A stretch of 64,000 bases of DNA from JBDHWG01 sp046328525 (GCA_046328525.1 JAXLWK010000003.1:124001-188000); one strand, 5' to 3'. Shown: positions 42,114-50,177, numbered from the stretch's first letter. The notes: generated by a model not told the origin, from the letters alone. Translations and numbers: made by a program.

Positions 42114-42169
42114 GTAGTGATGACTTCAGTCGTTCTGCGGCCGGATGCAGCGACTGAAGTCGCTACTAC
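42114..42169. repeat. Palindromic dispersed repeat, copy B
   Basis: A 56-bp element from GTAGTGATGACTTCAGTCG to CGACTGAAGTCGCTACTAC, the same length as copy A and nearly the same sequence. It sits 28 bases after the mdh stop, just before the mdh terminator. Confidence 0.88.
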
Positions 42170-42183
42170 GGGTGGATCTATCA

Positions 42184-42227
42184 GAAGCCGCGGGCACCCT
42201 CCCATGGGGGCCTGCGGCTTCCTTTTG
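42184..42227 (+). terminator. Intrinsic terminator of mdh
   Basis: GAAGCCGCGGGCACCC pairs with GGGGGCCTGCGGCTTC (two mismatches) around a short CTCCCAT-type loop, followed by CTTTTG. It ends 25 bases before the queG start. Confidence 0.7.
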
Positions 42228-42252
42228 CCCCCGTCTGGGCTAGAATTTGGGC

Positions 42253-43485
42253 ATGCGAGAACCTGTTGCCCTCTCAACGATGGACGCCCTGCGCCTCAAG
42301 AGCGAGATCGTGGCGCATGCCCATGCTCTCGGCTTCGACGTGGCGCGCGTCACGTCGGCCGAACCCTTCCCGGAGACACAGCGGATTCTTGAGGAGCGGA
42401 TTGACGCCGGGCTGATGGATGGCTTGCCGTGGTTCAACCGCGAGCGGGCAGCCGTCGCCGGCGACCCGCGTTCCCTGCTCCCCCAGGCGCGCTCCATCGT
42501 CTGTGTCGGCATGAGCTACCTGTGCGATGGCGACGCCGACGCCAGCCGGCCCGGCGCGCCGGCCGGCCGCGTCGCCCGCTATGCGTGGGGCCTGGACTAC
42601 CACGCCGTCTTCAAGGCGCGCTTGCGCGATCTGCATCGCTTCGTCCAGGAACACGTGGGCGCATCCGCTGAGGCACGCGCCCTGGTAGACACGGCGCGGT
42701 TCACGGATCGCGCCGCCGCCGCGCGGGCCGGGCTGGGCTGGTACGGCAAGAACACGAACATCCTCACCCACACGCATGGGTCGTGGGTGCTGCTTGGCGA
42801 GCTGCTGCTGGACGTGGCGTTGCCGGCGGACCCACCACTCAAAACCCACTGCGGCGGTTGCACGCGCTGCCTGCCCGCCTGCCCGACGGGCGCTCTGATC
42901 GCCCCCGGTGTGCTGGACAATGGGCGCTGCATCTCCTACCTCACCATCGAGCTGCGCGGCCCCATCCCGCGTGACCTGCGTCCGTTGATGGGCGCCTGGA
43001 TCTTCGGCTGCGACCTGTGCCAGGATGTTTGCCCGGTCAATCTCCGCCGCGTTCCCCGGAACCATCCGGAGTTCATGCCGCGTCCGGCCGTCGGCGCAAG
43101 CCCCGCCTTGATACCGCTCCTGAGGCTGAGCGAGGACGAGTTCCGCGAGCGGTTCAAGGGCAGCCCCATCCGCCGCGCTAAATGGGCCGGGTTGCGGCGC
43201 AACGTGTGCGTCGCCCTGGGCAACAGCGGGGATGCGGCGGCCATCCCGGCGCTGATTGAGGCGCTGAACGGCGAGCCGGCGCTGGTGCGTGGGCACGCGG
43301 CGTGGGCGCTGGGACGCCTGGGAGGAGATGCAGCGGGGCAGGCGCTGGTCGCGCGGGCCGACGTGGAGGATGACGCCTCGGTGCGCGAGGAGATTGCCCT
43401 GGCGTTGACCGAGGCTGCCGGAGATACAGGCGTGTCAGAGGTGGAGGATATAGCTTCGACGCGCTCTATCAATCTCCATCAATGA
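42253..43485 (+). CDS. queG: Epoxyqueuosine reductase QueG
   Basis: A 410-aa cobalamin and iron-sulfur enzyme for the last step of queuosine tRNA modification. Motifs: the conserved FTDRAAAARAGLGWYGKNTNIL (about 152-173), the first cluster CGGCTRCLPACPTGAL (about 199-214), GCDLCQDVCPVN (about 254-265) and HEAT-like repeats at the C-terminus (AIPALIEALNGEPALVRGHAAWALGRLGG). The ATG at 42253 has no Shine-Dalgarno site but a TAGAAT box 6 bases upstream, so a leaderless mRNA is possible; ATG at 42280 is an alternative. Its end overlaps the convergent YdeI-like gene by 7 bases. Confidence 0.92.
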   Translation: MREPVALSTMDALRLKSEIVAHAHALGFDVARVTSAEPFPETQRILEERIDAGLMDGLPWFNRERAAVAGDPRSLLPQARSIVCVGMSYLCDGDADASRPGAPAGRVARYAWGLDYHAVFKARLRDLHRFVQEHVGASAEARALVDTARFTDRAAAARAGLGWYGKNTNILTHTHGSWVLLGELLLDVALPADPPLKTHCGGCTRCLPACPTGALIAPGVLDNGRCISYLTIELRGPIPRDLRPLMGAWIFGCDLCQDVCPVNLRRVPRNHPEFMPRPAVGASPALIPLLRLSEDEFRERFKGSPIRRAKWAGLRRNVCVALGNSGDAAAIPALIEALNGEPALVRGHAAWALGRLGGDAAGQALVARADVEDDASVREEIALALTEAAGDTGVSEVEDIASTRSINLHQ

Positions 43486-44087
43486 CTATCGTGTTTCGTT
43501 TGCTTGTGCGGGGCAACGGGGGATGTAAGTTGTGGTAGGCGCTCGTGCTTCTCCGAGCTTTCCATGAGCACACTGAGCCGCTTCTGCCGCGTCTCGTCCT
43601 TCTTCGCGCTCATCACCCACCACATCGCGGTACGCCGATAGCTTGCCGTCTGCGCCTGGAAGAACGTCCACGCGGCGTCGTTCGCCTGGAACTGTGCTTC
43701 CAGGGTGGGGTCAAGGCCGCCGCCCTCCTGTTCGAAGGAGTAGCGGTTGGTCCTGGCCGGATCGCGGGCCTCGAAGGCGGCAAGGCCGGGCGGCTGCACG
43801 CGCCGCAGCGCAATCAGCTCTTCAACACGCTTGATGTTGACGGCGCTCCAGATGCTCGTGCGTTTGCGCGGTGTGAAGCGAATCTTGTAGCTCGTCGCGT
43901 CCACGTTCTTCCGCAGGCCGTCAATCCAGCCGTAACACAGCGCCTCGTCCACAGACTCCGGGTATGTGATGCTTGGCCGGCCCGACGCCTTGTTGTAGAA
44001 GCCGACCCACAGCTCCGTCGCCGTCGCGTGGTTCTCGGCGAGCCAGGCGCGAAACGCCTCAGCCGACTCCATGTACGTGATGTCCAT
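43479..44087 (-). CDS. YdeI/OmpD-associated family protein
   Basis: A 202-aa soluble protein. The core SAEAFRAWLAENHATATELWVGFYNKASGRPSITYPESVDEALCYGWIDGLRKNVD (residues about 8-63) is the typical YdeI/OmpD-associated domain, followed by YKIRFTPRKRTSIWSAVNIKRVEELI. The family is linked to resistance to cationic peptides or bacteriocins in some reports, but its biochemical role is not established. It is convergent with queG and upstream of uvrB on the same strand. The Lys/His-rich tail is not conserved. Confidence 0.85.
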   Translation of the reverse strand: MDITYMESAEAFRAWLAENHATATELWVGFYNKASGRPSITYPESVDEALCYGWIDGLRKNVDATSYKIRFTPRKRTSIWSAVNIKRVEELIALRRVQPPGLAAFEARDPARTNRYSFEQEGGGLDPTLEAQFQANDAAWTFFQAQTASYRRTAMWWVMSAKKDETRQKRLSVLMESSEKHERLPQLTSPVAPHKQTKHDSH

Positions 44088-44159
44088 CGCTCAGGTGTCC
44101 CAAGTTGATTGCGTCCTGGTGACGACTTATGGGTCTGTTACGCATGAAATGGTGGCGCC

Positions 44160-44214
44160 GTAGTAACGACTTCAGTCGTTCTGAATGCGAAGAAACGACT
44201 GAAGTCGTCACGAC
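44160..44214. repeat. Palindromic dispersed repeat, copy C
   Basis: A 55-bp copy from GTAGTAACGACTTCAGTCG to CGACTGAAGTCGTCACGAC; the right end has diverged from TACTAC to CACGAC. It lies 18 bases past the uvrB stop and could end uvrB transcription, though no T-run is present. Confidence 0.82.
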
Positions 44215-44232
44215 ATGATTTCAATCGGGCGT

Positions 44233-46260
44233 CTAGCGCGGGTCGCGCACCTTCTCCCACTCTGGCCGCTTGTCTTGCTCCTGCAAGGAGCGCCGCAGCT
44301 CGGCGATCTGGTCGCGCAGCATGGCGGCCTTCTCGAACTCTAGCTCGGCGGCGGCGGCCTTCATGCCCTTTTCCAGGTCCTTGATGAGCTTGTGGATCTC
44401 GGGCGCCGGCATGTCCTTGCCGATGCTGTAGGGCGCTTGCTCCTCGGCGACTTGCCGGGCGCGCTCGATCTGGTCGCGCACGGCCTTGACGATGGAGCGC
44501 GGCTCGATGCCGTGTTCCGTGTTGTACGCGACCTGGATGTCGCGGCGGCGGTTCGTCTCGGCGATGGCTCGCCGCATCGAGTCCGTCATGTTGTCGGCGT
44601 ACATGACCACCGTGCCGTTGACGTGTCGCGCGGCGCGGCCGATGGTCTGGATGAGCGACTGCTCCGAGCGCAGGAAGCCTTCCTTGTCGGCGTCGAGGAT
44701 CGCCACGAGGGACACCTCCGGCAGGTCGAGACCCTCGCGCAGAAGGTTGATGCCGACGACCACGTCGTAGATGCCCTGGCGCAGGTCGCGCAGAATCTCG
44801 ACGCGCTCCAGGGTATGCACCTCAGAGTGCAGGTAATGTACCTTGATGCCCAGCTCGGCCAGGTAGTCGGCCAGATCCTCGGCCATGCGCTTGGTGAGCG
44901 TCGTCACGAGGGTGCGCTCGCTGCGCTCAATGCGGCGGCGGATCTCGCCGATAAGGTCGTCAACCTGGCCCTTAGTCGGCTTGATGACCACCTCCGGGTC
45001 AATCAGGCCCGTGGGGCGGATGATCTGCTCGACGATCTGCCCTTCCGGCGGTTGGCTGTGCTGCATCTCATATGGCCCCGGCGTCGCAGAGACGTAGACC
45101 ACCTGGTGAATCTTGGACTCGAACTCCTCGAAGGTGAGGGGCCGGTTGTCGAGCGCCGACGGCAGGCGGAAGCCGAAGTCCACCAGGGTCCCCTTGCGCG
45201 ACTGGTCCCCGTGGTACATGCCCCGCACCTGCGGCAGCGAGATGTGGGACTCGTCAATGAACATCAGGTAGTCGTCGGGGAAGTAGTCCAGGAGTGTCCA
45301 CGGCGCTTCGCCCGGCTGGCGGCGCGCCAGGTGGCGTGAGTAGTTCTCGATGCCGGAGCAGTAGCCAACCTCGCGCATCATCTCCAGGTCGTAGCGCGTG
45401 CGCTGGGCGAGGCGCTGCGCTTCCAGGAGCTTGTCGGCGTTCTGAAGCTCGGTCAGGCGATTCGCCAGCTCGGCCTCGATGTCGCCGATGGCGACCTGGA
45501 GCTTCTCGGCCGGCGTGATGAAGTGCTTGGCGGGGTAGATGTCTACCGCGACGTGCTGGATGAGAATCTCGCCCGTGAGCGGGTCAATCTCGGTGATGCG
45601 CTCAATCTCGTCGCCCCAGAACTCGACGCGGTACGCCGTCTCGGCGTAGGCCGGCTGGATCTCCAGTGTGTCGCCCCGGACGCGGAAGCGGCCACGGCGC
45701 AACTCATAGTCGTTGCGATCGTAGTGGATGGACACCAGGTGACGCAGCACCTTCTCGCGGTTGCGGGTCTCGCCGCGCCGCAGGCTGACCACGGTCGCGC
45801 CGTAGTCTTCGGGCGAGCCGAGACCGTAGATGCACGAGACCGAGGCGACGATGAGGACATCGCGGCGGCTGAGCAGGGATGACGTCGCCGACAGCCGCAG
45901 CCTGTCAATCTCCTCGTTAATCTCGGCGTCTTTCTCGATGTAGAGGTCCTGGCGCGGGACATACGCCTCGGGCTGATAGTAGTCGTAGTACGAGACGAAG
46001 TACTCCACGGCGTTGTTCGGGAAGAAGTCGCGGAACTCGGCGTACAGCTGGGCGGCGAGGGTCTTGTTGTGAGCGAGGACGAGCGTTGGGCGCTGGAGCT
46101 GCTCGACCATCTGGGCCATCACGTAGGTCTTGCCCGTCCCCGTCGCGCCCAGCAGCGTCTGGTGGCGCATGCCCGCGTTGAGGCCGGCGACGAGCTTCTC
46201 AATAGCCTGGGGTTGGTCGCCTGTCGGCTGAAACTCGGACACAAGCTGGAATCGTGCCAT
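44233..46260 (-). CDS. uvrB: Excinuclease ABC subunit B
   Basis: A 675-aa DNA-damage-recognition helicase of nucleotide excision repair. Walker A GATGTGKTYVMAQ (about 38-50), the strand-separating beta-hairpin YDYYQPEAYVPRQDLYIEKD (about 95-114), DESHISLPQVRGMYHGD (about 340), SNF2-like motif VVGINLLREGLDLPEVSLV and a C-terminal UvrC-binding coiled coil (LIKDLEKGMKAAAAELEFEKAAMLRDQI). The ATG at 46260 lies 8 bases after GGGAGA; an ATG two codons earlier is too close to the site. Length is normal. Confidence 0.96.
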   Translation of the reverse strand: MARFQLVSEFQPTGDQPQAIEKLVAGLNAGMRHQTLLGATGTGKTYVMAQMVEQLQRPTLVLAHNKTLAAQLYAEFRDFFPNNAVEYFVSYYDYYQPEAYVPRQDLYIEKDAEINEEIDRLRLSATSSLLSRRDVLIVASVSCIYGLGSPEDYGATVVSLRRGETRNREKVLRHLVSIHYDRNDYELRRGRFRVRGDTLEIQPAYAETAYRVEFWGDEIERITEIDPLTGEILIQHVAVDIYPAKHFITPAEKLQVAIGDIEAELANRLTELQNADKLLEAQRLAQRTRYDLEMMREVGYCSGIENYSRHLARRQPGEAPWTLLDYFPDDYLMFIDESHISLPQVRGMYHGDQSRKGTLVDFGFRLPSALDNRPLTFEEFESKIHQVVYVSATPGPYEMQHSQPPEGQIVEQIIRPTGLIDPEVVIKPTKGQVDDLIGEIRRRIERSERTLVTTLTKRMAEDLADYLAELGIKVHYLHSEVHTLERVEILRDLRQGIYDVVVGINLLREGLDLPEVSLVAILDADKEGFLRSEQSLIQTIGRAARHVNGTVVMYADNMTDSMRRAIAETNRRRDIQVAYNTEHGIEPRSIVKAVRDQIERARQVAEEQAPYSIGKDMPAPEIHKLIKDLEKGMKAAAAELEFEKAAMLRDQIAELRRSLQEQDKRPEWEKVRDPR

Positions 46261-46316
46261 GAGCATCTTCTCCCGGCGGAGTGCGTTACATTCTGAAAAC
46301 GGACGTTTCGATTCAA

Positions 46317-46345
46317 AGTATAACCGACCCTGCAAGCGGTGTGAA
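46317..46345 (-). promoter_or_regulatory. Promoter of uvrB
   Basis: TTCACA-17-TATACT on the minus strand, start expected near 46310 and a leader of about 50 bases. The -35 and spacer lie inside a nested hairpin (46324-46360) that also follows the upstream zinc-motif gene. No LexA-like palindrome was recognised. Confidence 0.6.
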
Positions 46346-46360
46346 GACCGCCGGGGTCGG
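46324..46360 (-). terminator. Nested hairpin after the zinc-motif gene
   Basis: CCGACCC/GGGTCGG outer arms with an inner CGGT/ACCG stem, followed on the minus strand by TTATACTTT. It lies 40 bases past the stop of the 90-aa gene, so it can end that transcript while containing the uvrB promoter. Confidence 0.5.
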
Positions 46361-46399
46361 CTATTGGTATGATTTCAGCGCGCCAAAAGGGCGATAGAG

Positions 46400-46672
46400 T
46401 TAGTCGTTGAAGAGGCGGTTGAACTCCGCCCGCGGCAGGAACCCGAACTCCTCCATCTCGACGACGGCGCGTAGCCCCTCGTAGAGATCGCGGCAATCCG
46501 CGCAGGTGCACAGGTGGTTCCACACCCTCGGCAGCAGCCTGGGCGCATCCACTCCGTGGACCTCCAGGTCCACGAATTGCGCGAGCGATTCGAATGAACT
46601 TGGACAATCCAGCTCGAGCTCTTCGGTAGCGAAGATGCGTACCAGCCATCGACTCGCGTCGGCTTGCTCCAT
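46400..46672 (-). CDS. Small soluble protein with an HX3CX2C zinc motif (anti-sigma-like)
   Basis: A 90-aa protein from ATG 46672 (MEQADASRWLVRIF); a GTG at 46723 would add 17 residues that look unconserved. It contains His53-x3-Cys57-x2-Cys60 (HLCTCADC), the zinc signature of ZAS anti-sigma factors, in a short helical protein without a membrane segment. It is the next same-strand gene after an ECF sigma factor but is separated from it by a perfect terminator and a repeat. A role in holding the sigma factor is inference. No other family was recognised. Confidence 0.7.
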   Translation of the reverse strand: MEQADASRWLVRIFATEELELDCPSSFESLAQFVDLEVHGVDAPRLLPRVWNHLCTCADCRDLYEGLRAVVEMEEFGFLPRAEFNRLFND

Positions 46673-46753
46673 AGGCGCCAATCCCCTGACTCTCCAACCA
46701 ATCTTCGCTTGTATGACGTTCACATGTTCGGGCTTCTTACGGCAGCCGGCCGC

Positions 46754-46843
46754 TCTTCAGAGGCCGACTCAAGTCGCCCATTCAGAGGCCGACTTCAGGC
46801 GGCGCTACATCTTTGCCCCTGTAGAGCCGACTGAAGTCGGCTC
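46754..46843. repeat. Palindromic repeat region, diverged copy E
   Basis: Contains several CGACT..AGTCG-type units. The clearest is at 46822-46843, where AGAGCCGACT and AGTCGGCTCT are perfect arms around GA. Related GAGGCCGACT units occur at 46758 and 46783. It shares the CGACTGAAGTCG core with copies A-D but not the GTAGTAA ends. Confidence 0.6.
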
Positions 46844-46856
46844 TTTGGACGGGGCC

Positions 46857-46890
46857 CAAATAAAGAACAGCGGCCCAAGTGGGCCGCTGT
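46857..46890 (-). terminator. Intrinsic terminator of the sigma factor gene
   Basis: On the minus strand ACAGCGGCCC-ACTT-GGGCCGCTGT forms a perfect 10-bp stem that begins at the stop codon itself and is followed by TTCTTTATTT. A textbook factor-independent terminator. Confidence 0.85.
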
Positions 46891-47558
46891 CACGTGCCGG
46901 CGAAGACTTGTAAGACGCTGTCCTCGTTGAGGTTGTAGTCCGCGAGGCGCTGTTTGAGCTTCTTGCGGGCGTCGTGCATGATCTTGTAGATGTTGTTGGG
47001 GTTGGTGCTCAACTGCGCGGCCAGCGCCTCGACCGGCTTGCCCTCGACCAGCGAGCCGACGAGTACCGCGCGCTGGCGCTCGGTCAGGTCCTGCTCGATG
47101 ATGTGCTGGAGCGTGTCCCAGACGTGGCGCTGCTGAAGCGCCGACTCCGGGTTGTTGCCGCTGCTCTCCTGGGCGAACTCAAACGAGCCGCTGTCCTCGT
47201 CCTCATCGTTCTCGGTCAGGCCCTCAAGGGAGAGGTTGGCCCAGCGGCGGCGGCGCAGCTCGCTGGCGGCCAGGTTGATGACCACGCGGTAGGCCCAGGT
47301 TGTGAAGCGGCTGTCACCGCGAAAGGTATCGAGCTTGGCGAGGATGGTCAGCAGCGCTTCCTGCGCCCAGTCCTCGGCGAGCTGCTGAATCTCGTCCCGG
47401 TCGAAGTGCATCAGGTCACTGCGGTGGCGCGACAGGTAGACGTAGACGGCGCGCAGCAGATAATCCCGCAGCTCTTCGAGAGCCTGGGTCTGCTCGGGGC
47501 CGGGGGTCTGCAAGACCTCCAGCCACTCTTCGTTTGTCCGCGTTGGTACAGCGCTCAT
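46890..47558 (-). CDS. ECF-type RNA polymerase sigma factor
   Basis: A 222-aa sigma-70 family factor with only regions 2 and 4. Region 2 is seen in LAEDWAQEALLTILAKLDTFRGDSRFTTWAYRVVINLAASELRRRRW (about 77-123), which binds core polymerase and melts the -10. An acidic linker follows (TENDEDEDSGSFEF). Region 4 is LTERQRAVLVGSLVEGKPVEALAAQLSTNPNNIYKIMHDARKKLKQRL (about 163-210), which reads the -35. ATG at 47558 is chosen by homology and an AGGGG site. It has its own sigma-70 promoter. The regulon is unknown. Confidence 0.92.
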   Translation of the reverse strand: MSAVPTRTNEEWLEVLQTPGPEQTQALEELRDYLLRAVYVYLSRHRSDLMHFDRDEIQQLAEDWAQEALLTILAKLDTFRGDSRFTTWAYRVVINLAASELRRRRWANLSLEGLTENDEDEDSGSFEFAQESSGNNPESALQQRHVWDTLQHIIEQDLTERQRAVLVGSLVEGKPVEALAAQLSTNPNNIYKIMHDARKKLKQRLADYNLNEDSVLQVFAGT

Positions 47559-47585
47559 CGTCCCCTCGTCGTTCGTCGAACCGAC

Positions 47586-47615
47586 ATTATAGCACACCGG
47601 CCAGGGCCAGCGCAA
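47586..47615 (-). promoter_or_regulatory. Promoter of the sigma factor gene
   Basis: TTGCGC-18-TATAAT on the minus strand, start expected near 47579, about 20 bases before the ATG. Confidence 0.65.
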
Positions 47616-47685
47616 GCCTTCTCAAGCGCAAAATATCGGCGCGGGGCAGGCCCACGCCGATTGACAGGAACTCACCCGAAAATCG

Positions 47686-47892
47686 TCAGGGCCGTTTGAT
47701 GCCCGCCTGTTGTTCCAGCTCTTGCTGCTTGGCGACTTGCGCCGCTTTGCCTGCCTCCACGGCGTTGTTGACGTGGCCGCGCACCATGCCCTGGATGTCT
47801 GCGCCCGATTTGGGCGTCAGCAGCAATCCCGCGCCGGCGCCAATGGCCGCCCCGATGACCAGCCCGCCGAGCAGACGCAACACGTTACCCAT
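47686..47892 (-). CDS. YtxH-domain small membrane protein
   Basis: A 68-aa protein with one glycine-rich membrane helix (LLGGLVIGAAIGAGAGLLLTP, about 7-27), followed by KSGADIQGMVRGHVNNAVEAG and a helical tail. The GAGLLLTPKSG motif is the YtxH (gas-vesicle/general stress) signature. The family is associated with the envelope and stress, without a defined reaction. It follows the 130-aa gene by 20 bases and probably shares its promoter. Confidence 0.8.
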   Translation of the reverse strand: MGNVLRLLGGLVIGAAIGAGAGLLLTPKSGADIQGMVRGHVNNAVEAGKAAQVAKQQELEQQAGIKRP

Positions 47893-47912
47893 GCCTCTCC
47901 CTCCGCTAGATG

Positions 47913-48305
47913 CTATGCCTGGGCAGCGTCGCTATCGCCGAAGCTCTGCGCGCGGCCCTCGACGGTCTGCTGACCTGCCAGCCAGTCGTTGACGTGCTTG
48001 AGACCCTCGCGCACCAGCTTCTGGGCGCGCTCTTGCATCTCCGGCTCGTGCGCCTTGCCGGGCCGCCCTTCCATCTCAGCCAGGGCGTACGCGACCGCCT
48101 CCACCATCTGCGGCTCGAAGACCTCGGCCAGGCCGAGGGCGTTCCGCGCGCTGGACAGCGCCACGGACTTGAGCGAATCCGGCGCGGGACCGGGCAGGGC
48201 GAGCGTCTCGCGCGCCTCTTCCCGCAGACGTGGCGAGAGTACCACGATTGCAGCGACACCGGCAACGCCGGCGGCAACCAAACCACCTATCACACGCTTA
48301 TCCAT
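47913..48305 (-). CDS. Hypothetical single-helix membrane protein
   Basis: A 130-aa protein not recognised as any family. Residues 4-24 (RVIGGLVAAGVAGVAAIVVLS) form one N-terminal membrane helix. The rest is charged and mostly helical (EVFEPQMVEAVAYALAEMEG, EMQERAQKLVREGLKHVNDWL). Its organisation resembles the YtxH protein downstream: glycine-rich helix, then an amphipathic cytoplasmic region. A clear sigma-70 promoter lies upstream and a GGAG site 10 bases before the ATG. The pair may be an envelope-stress unit; this is inference. Confidence 0.75.
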   Translation of the reverse strand: MDKRVIGGLVAAGVAGVAAIVVLSPRLREEARETLALPGPAPDSLKSVALSSARNALGLAEVFEPQMVEAVAYALAEMEGRPGKAHEPEMQERAQKLVREGLKHVNDWLAGQQTVEGRAQSFGDSDAAQA

Positions 48306-48351
48306 CTGAGCGCATCTCCTGCATGGTGCTTATCGTGCGCAACTGTTTCAG

Positions 48352-48380
48352 AGTATACCACGCCGTCGCATCGCAGGCAA
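48352..48380 (-). promoter_or_regulatory. Promoter of the 130-aa/YtxH gene pair
   Basis: TTGCCT-17-TATACT on the minus strand, start expected near 48345 and a leader of about 40 bases. Confidence 0.68.
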
Positions 48381-48432
48381 GAATGAAAATGGCACGCTGC
48401 GTCATGGGCGATGTTGGGCCTTCCCGGCGCGC

Positions 48433-49401
48433 TTACTCCTGGAGCAAAGCGCCGTGGCCCAGGGCGGCCAGGTCACGGCGGGTCAACCGCTCGCCGGCCA
48501 GGAGCCGCGGCAACACCAGGTCCACAACGTTGGTGTGGCGGGAGCGGACGCAGCCCGGCGCGCCGAGGACCGGGCGCCCATCCAGGTAGGCCAGCAGGAG
48601 CAGGTTGCCCGGCTCCGCCGGCACGCCGTAGCCCTCGATCCGGCCGCCCGCGCCGACGATGCCGCGCGGCGTGATGTCGTTGACGTCCATGATGGACGTT
48701 TCGCCGGCGATGATGATGGCGTCAACGCCCCGTGCTGCCAGGGAACCCACGGCGTCCTTGACGGCGGCTTCCGTGTGCGCCACGGTCAGCATGGCGACCA
48801 CCTCGCTGCCCAGCCCTTCGACGCGGGAGCGAATCGGGCCGTCCAGGTGCTCGACCGTCTTGGCCCGTCCGGCGTCGCTGCTTGTGAGAACCACGCCGAC
48901 GCGCCGGGGCGGGAGCGGCTCGACCGCCACTGATGGGCCGGCCAGCGCCTCGACACGGCGGAGACTCGCCTCTGGCACCGCATACGGGATGACCTTGGCG
49001 GTCGCGACGATTTTCTTAGGGTGAACCACGGCGTTCTGCCACAGGGTGGCGATGGTCAGGCCGTCTATTTCATTGATAGAGTTCAGTCGGTCCAGGTCTA
49101 GCTTCAGCAAACCGCGTGCCTCGGCCAACAGGTTGACACGGCCGCCGGCGGCTGGTCCGAGCCGCACACCCTCGCCCGCCACAGCCCGCGCCAGCCGCCT
49201 GGCGGCCTCATCCTCGTGGACATCGCCCGGCTCCATCTCGGCCACGTACACGCTGTCGCCAGCCACGTCGCGCAGCGCCGCCAGGTCCTCGTGACGGACG
49301 ACGAACCCCTTGCGGAAGGCGCGGCGGCCTTCGGCGTCGGTGTGGTTGTGCGCCAGAATCTTGCCGGCGGCTTGCTCGATGGGGACGGGGCCGAACTTCA
49401 C
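48433..49401 (-). CDS. Molybdopterin-binding protein (MoeA/MogA-type domain)
   Basis: A 322-aa protein with an N-terminal region resembling the MoeA start (KFGPVPIEQAAGKILAHNH) and a C-terminal MoCF-biosynthesis/molybdopterin-binding domain. GVVLTSSDAGRAKTVEHLDGPIRSRVEGLG (about 191-220), IIIAGETSIMDVNDITPRGIV (about 252-272) and GAPGCVRSRHTNVVDLVLPRLLAGE (about 290-314) are visible. It is likely to act in molybdenum cofactor handling for the neighbouring cox enzyme. GTG at 49401 forms a GTGA overlap with the xdhC stop, so translation is coupled. It is the last gene of the accessory operon. Confidence 0.85.
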   Translation of the reverse strand: MKFGPVPIEQAAGKILAHNHTDAEGRRAFRKGFVVRHEDLAALRDVAGDSVYVAEMEPGDVHEDEAARRLARAVAGEGVRLGPAAGGRVNLLAEARGLLKLDLDRLNSINEIDGLTIATLWQNAVVHPKKIVATAKVIPYAVPEASLRRVEALAGPSVAVEPLPPRRVGVVLTSSDAGRAKTVEHLDGPIRSRVEGLGSEVVAMLTVAHTEAAVKDAVGSLAARGVDAIIIAGETSIMDVNDITPRGIVGAGGRIEGYGVPAEPGNLLLLAYLDGRPVLGAPGCVRSRHTNVVDLVLPRLLAGERLTRRDLAALGHGALLQE

Positions 49402-50177
49402 TCGGTCGCCTCCTGCGGCTGCCGCCGCGACTCCCACGTCTCCGCGCCGGGCCGCCACGTCCGCCCGTATTTCACGGCGATCATCTCGGCGATGATGGAC
49501 GCGGCAATTTCCTCCGGCGTCCGCGCCCCTAGGTCCAGCCCGATGGGGGAGTGGATGCGGCTTAGGGCCTCCTCGCTCACGCCGGCGGCCCGCAATCGCG
49601 CCAGGCGCTTGGCGTGGGTCTTCGGGCTGCCGATGGCCCCAATGTAGCGGGCCGGGCTGTCGAGGGCCGCGATGAGCGCCGGGTCGTCGAGCTTGGCGTC
49701 GTGGGTCAGGACGGCGACGTAGGTCGCGCTATCCAGCCCCAGGGCTTGCAGCGCCTCGTCGGGCCAGCCGATGACGATGCGGTCGGCGTGCGGGAAGCGC
49801 GCGTCGCTGGCGAACGCGCTCCGCGCATCCACCAGGATGACGCGCAAGCCAAGAACCCGCGCGACCTGCGCCAGGGGGACGGCGATGTGGACGCCGCCGA
49901 CGATGACGAGCTTGGGCGCCGGTGGGTAGACCTCGATGAACACGTCGGCGTCGCCGTCGGGCGTGGTGAACGTGCGCGTGCCCGACGCCTCGGCGGCGAG
50001 CATGGCGCGCGCCTCGGCGTCCACGGCGGCAGCGTCCAGGGGAGAGACCCTGCCGCTGGCCGCGGTGTCGAAGATGAGGCGCTTACCGCCCAGCCCCGGC
50101 CCGCGGATCACAGTCGCCAGGGCGCAGGGGCGGTCGTGTTCCAGGGCGTCTTTCAGCCCGTCGTACAGTTCAGCCAC
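49398..50177 (-). CDS. XdhC/CoxI-family Mo-hydroxylase maturation protein with Rossmann domain
   Basis: A 259-aa XdhC-family protein. These proteins bind molybdenum cofactor and help its sulfuration and insertion into xanthine dehydrogenase-type enzymes. The C-terminal XdhC Rossmann domain is clear: PKLVIVGGVHIAVPLAQVARVLGLRVILVDAR (about 88-119), YVAVLTHDAKLDDPALIAAL and YIGAIGSPKTHAKRLARLRAAG. The N-terminal half is a weaker XdhC_CoxI domain lacking the usual CGG motif. GTG start at 50177. The small protein upstream has that motif, so the two may work together. Confidence 0.88.
   Translation of the reverse strand: MAELYDGLKDALEHDRPCALATVIRGPGLGGKRLIFDTAASGRVSPLDAAAVDAEARAMLAAEASGTRTFTTPDGDADVFIEVYPPAPKLVIVGGVHIAVPLAQVARVLGLRVILVDARSAFASDARFPHADRIVIGWPDEALQALGLDSATYVAVLTHDAKLDDPALIAALDSPARYIGAIGSPKTHAKRLARLRAAGVSEEALSRIHSPIGLDLGARTPEEIAASIIAEMIAVKYGRTWRPGAETWESRRQPQEATE

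Noticed and set aside
46375..46701. Alternative 108-aa frame over the zinc-motif gene
   Set aside because: It overlaps the HX3CX2C gene in another frame, is Arg/Ser-rich and has no motif or ribosome binding site.
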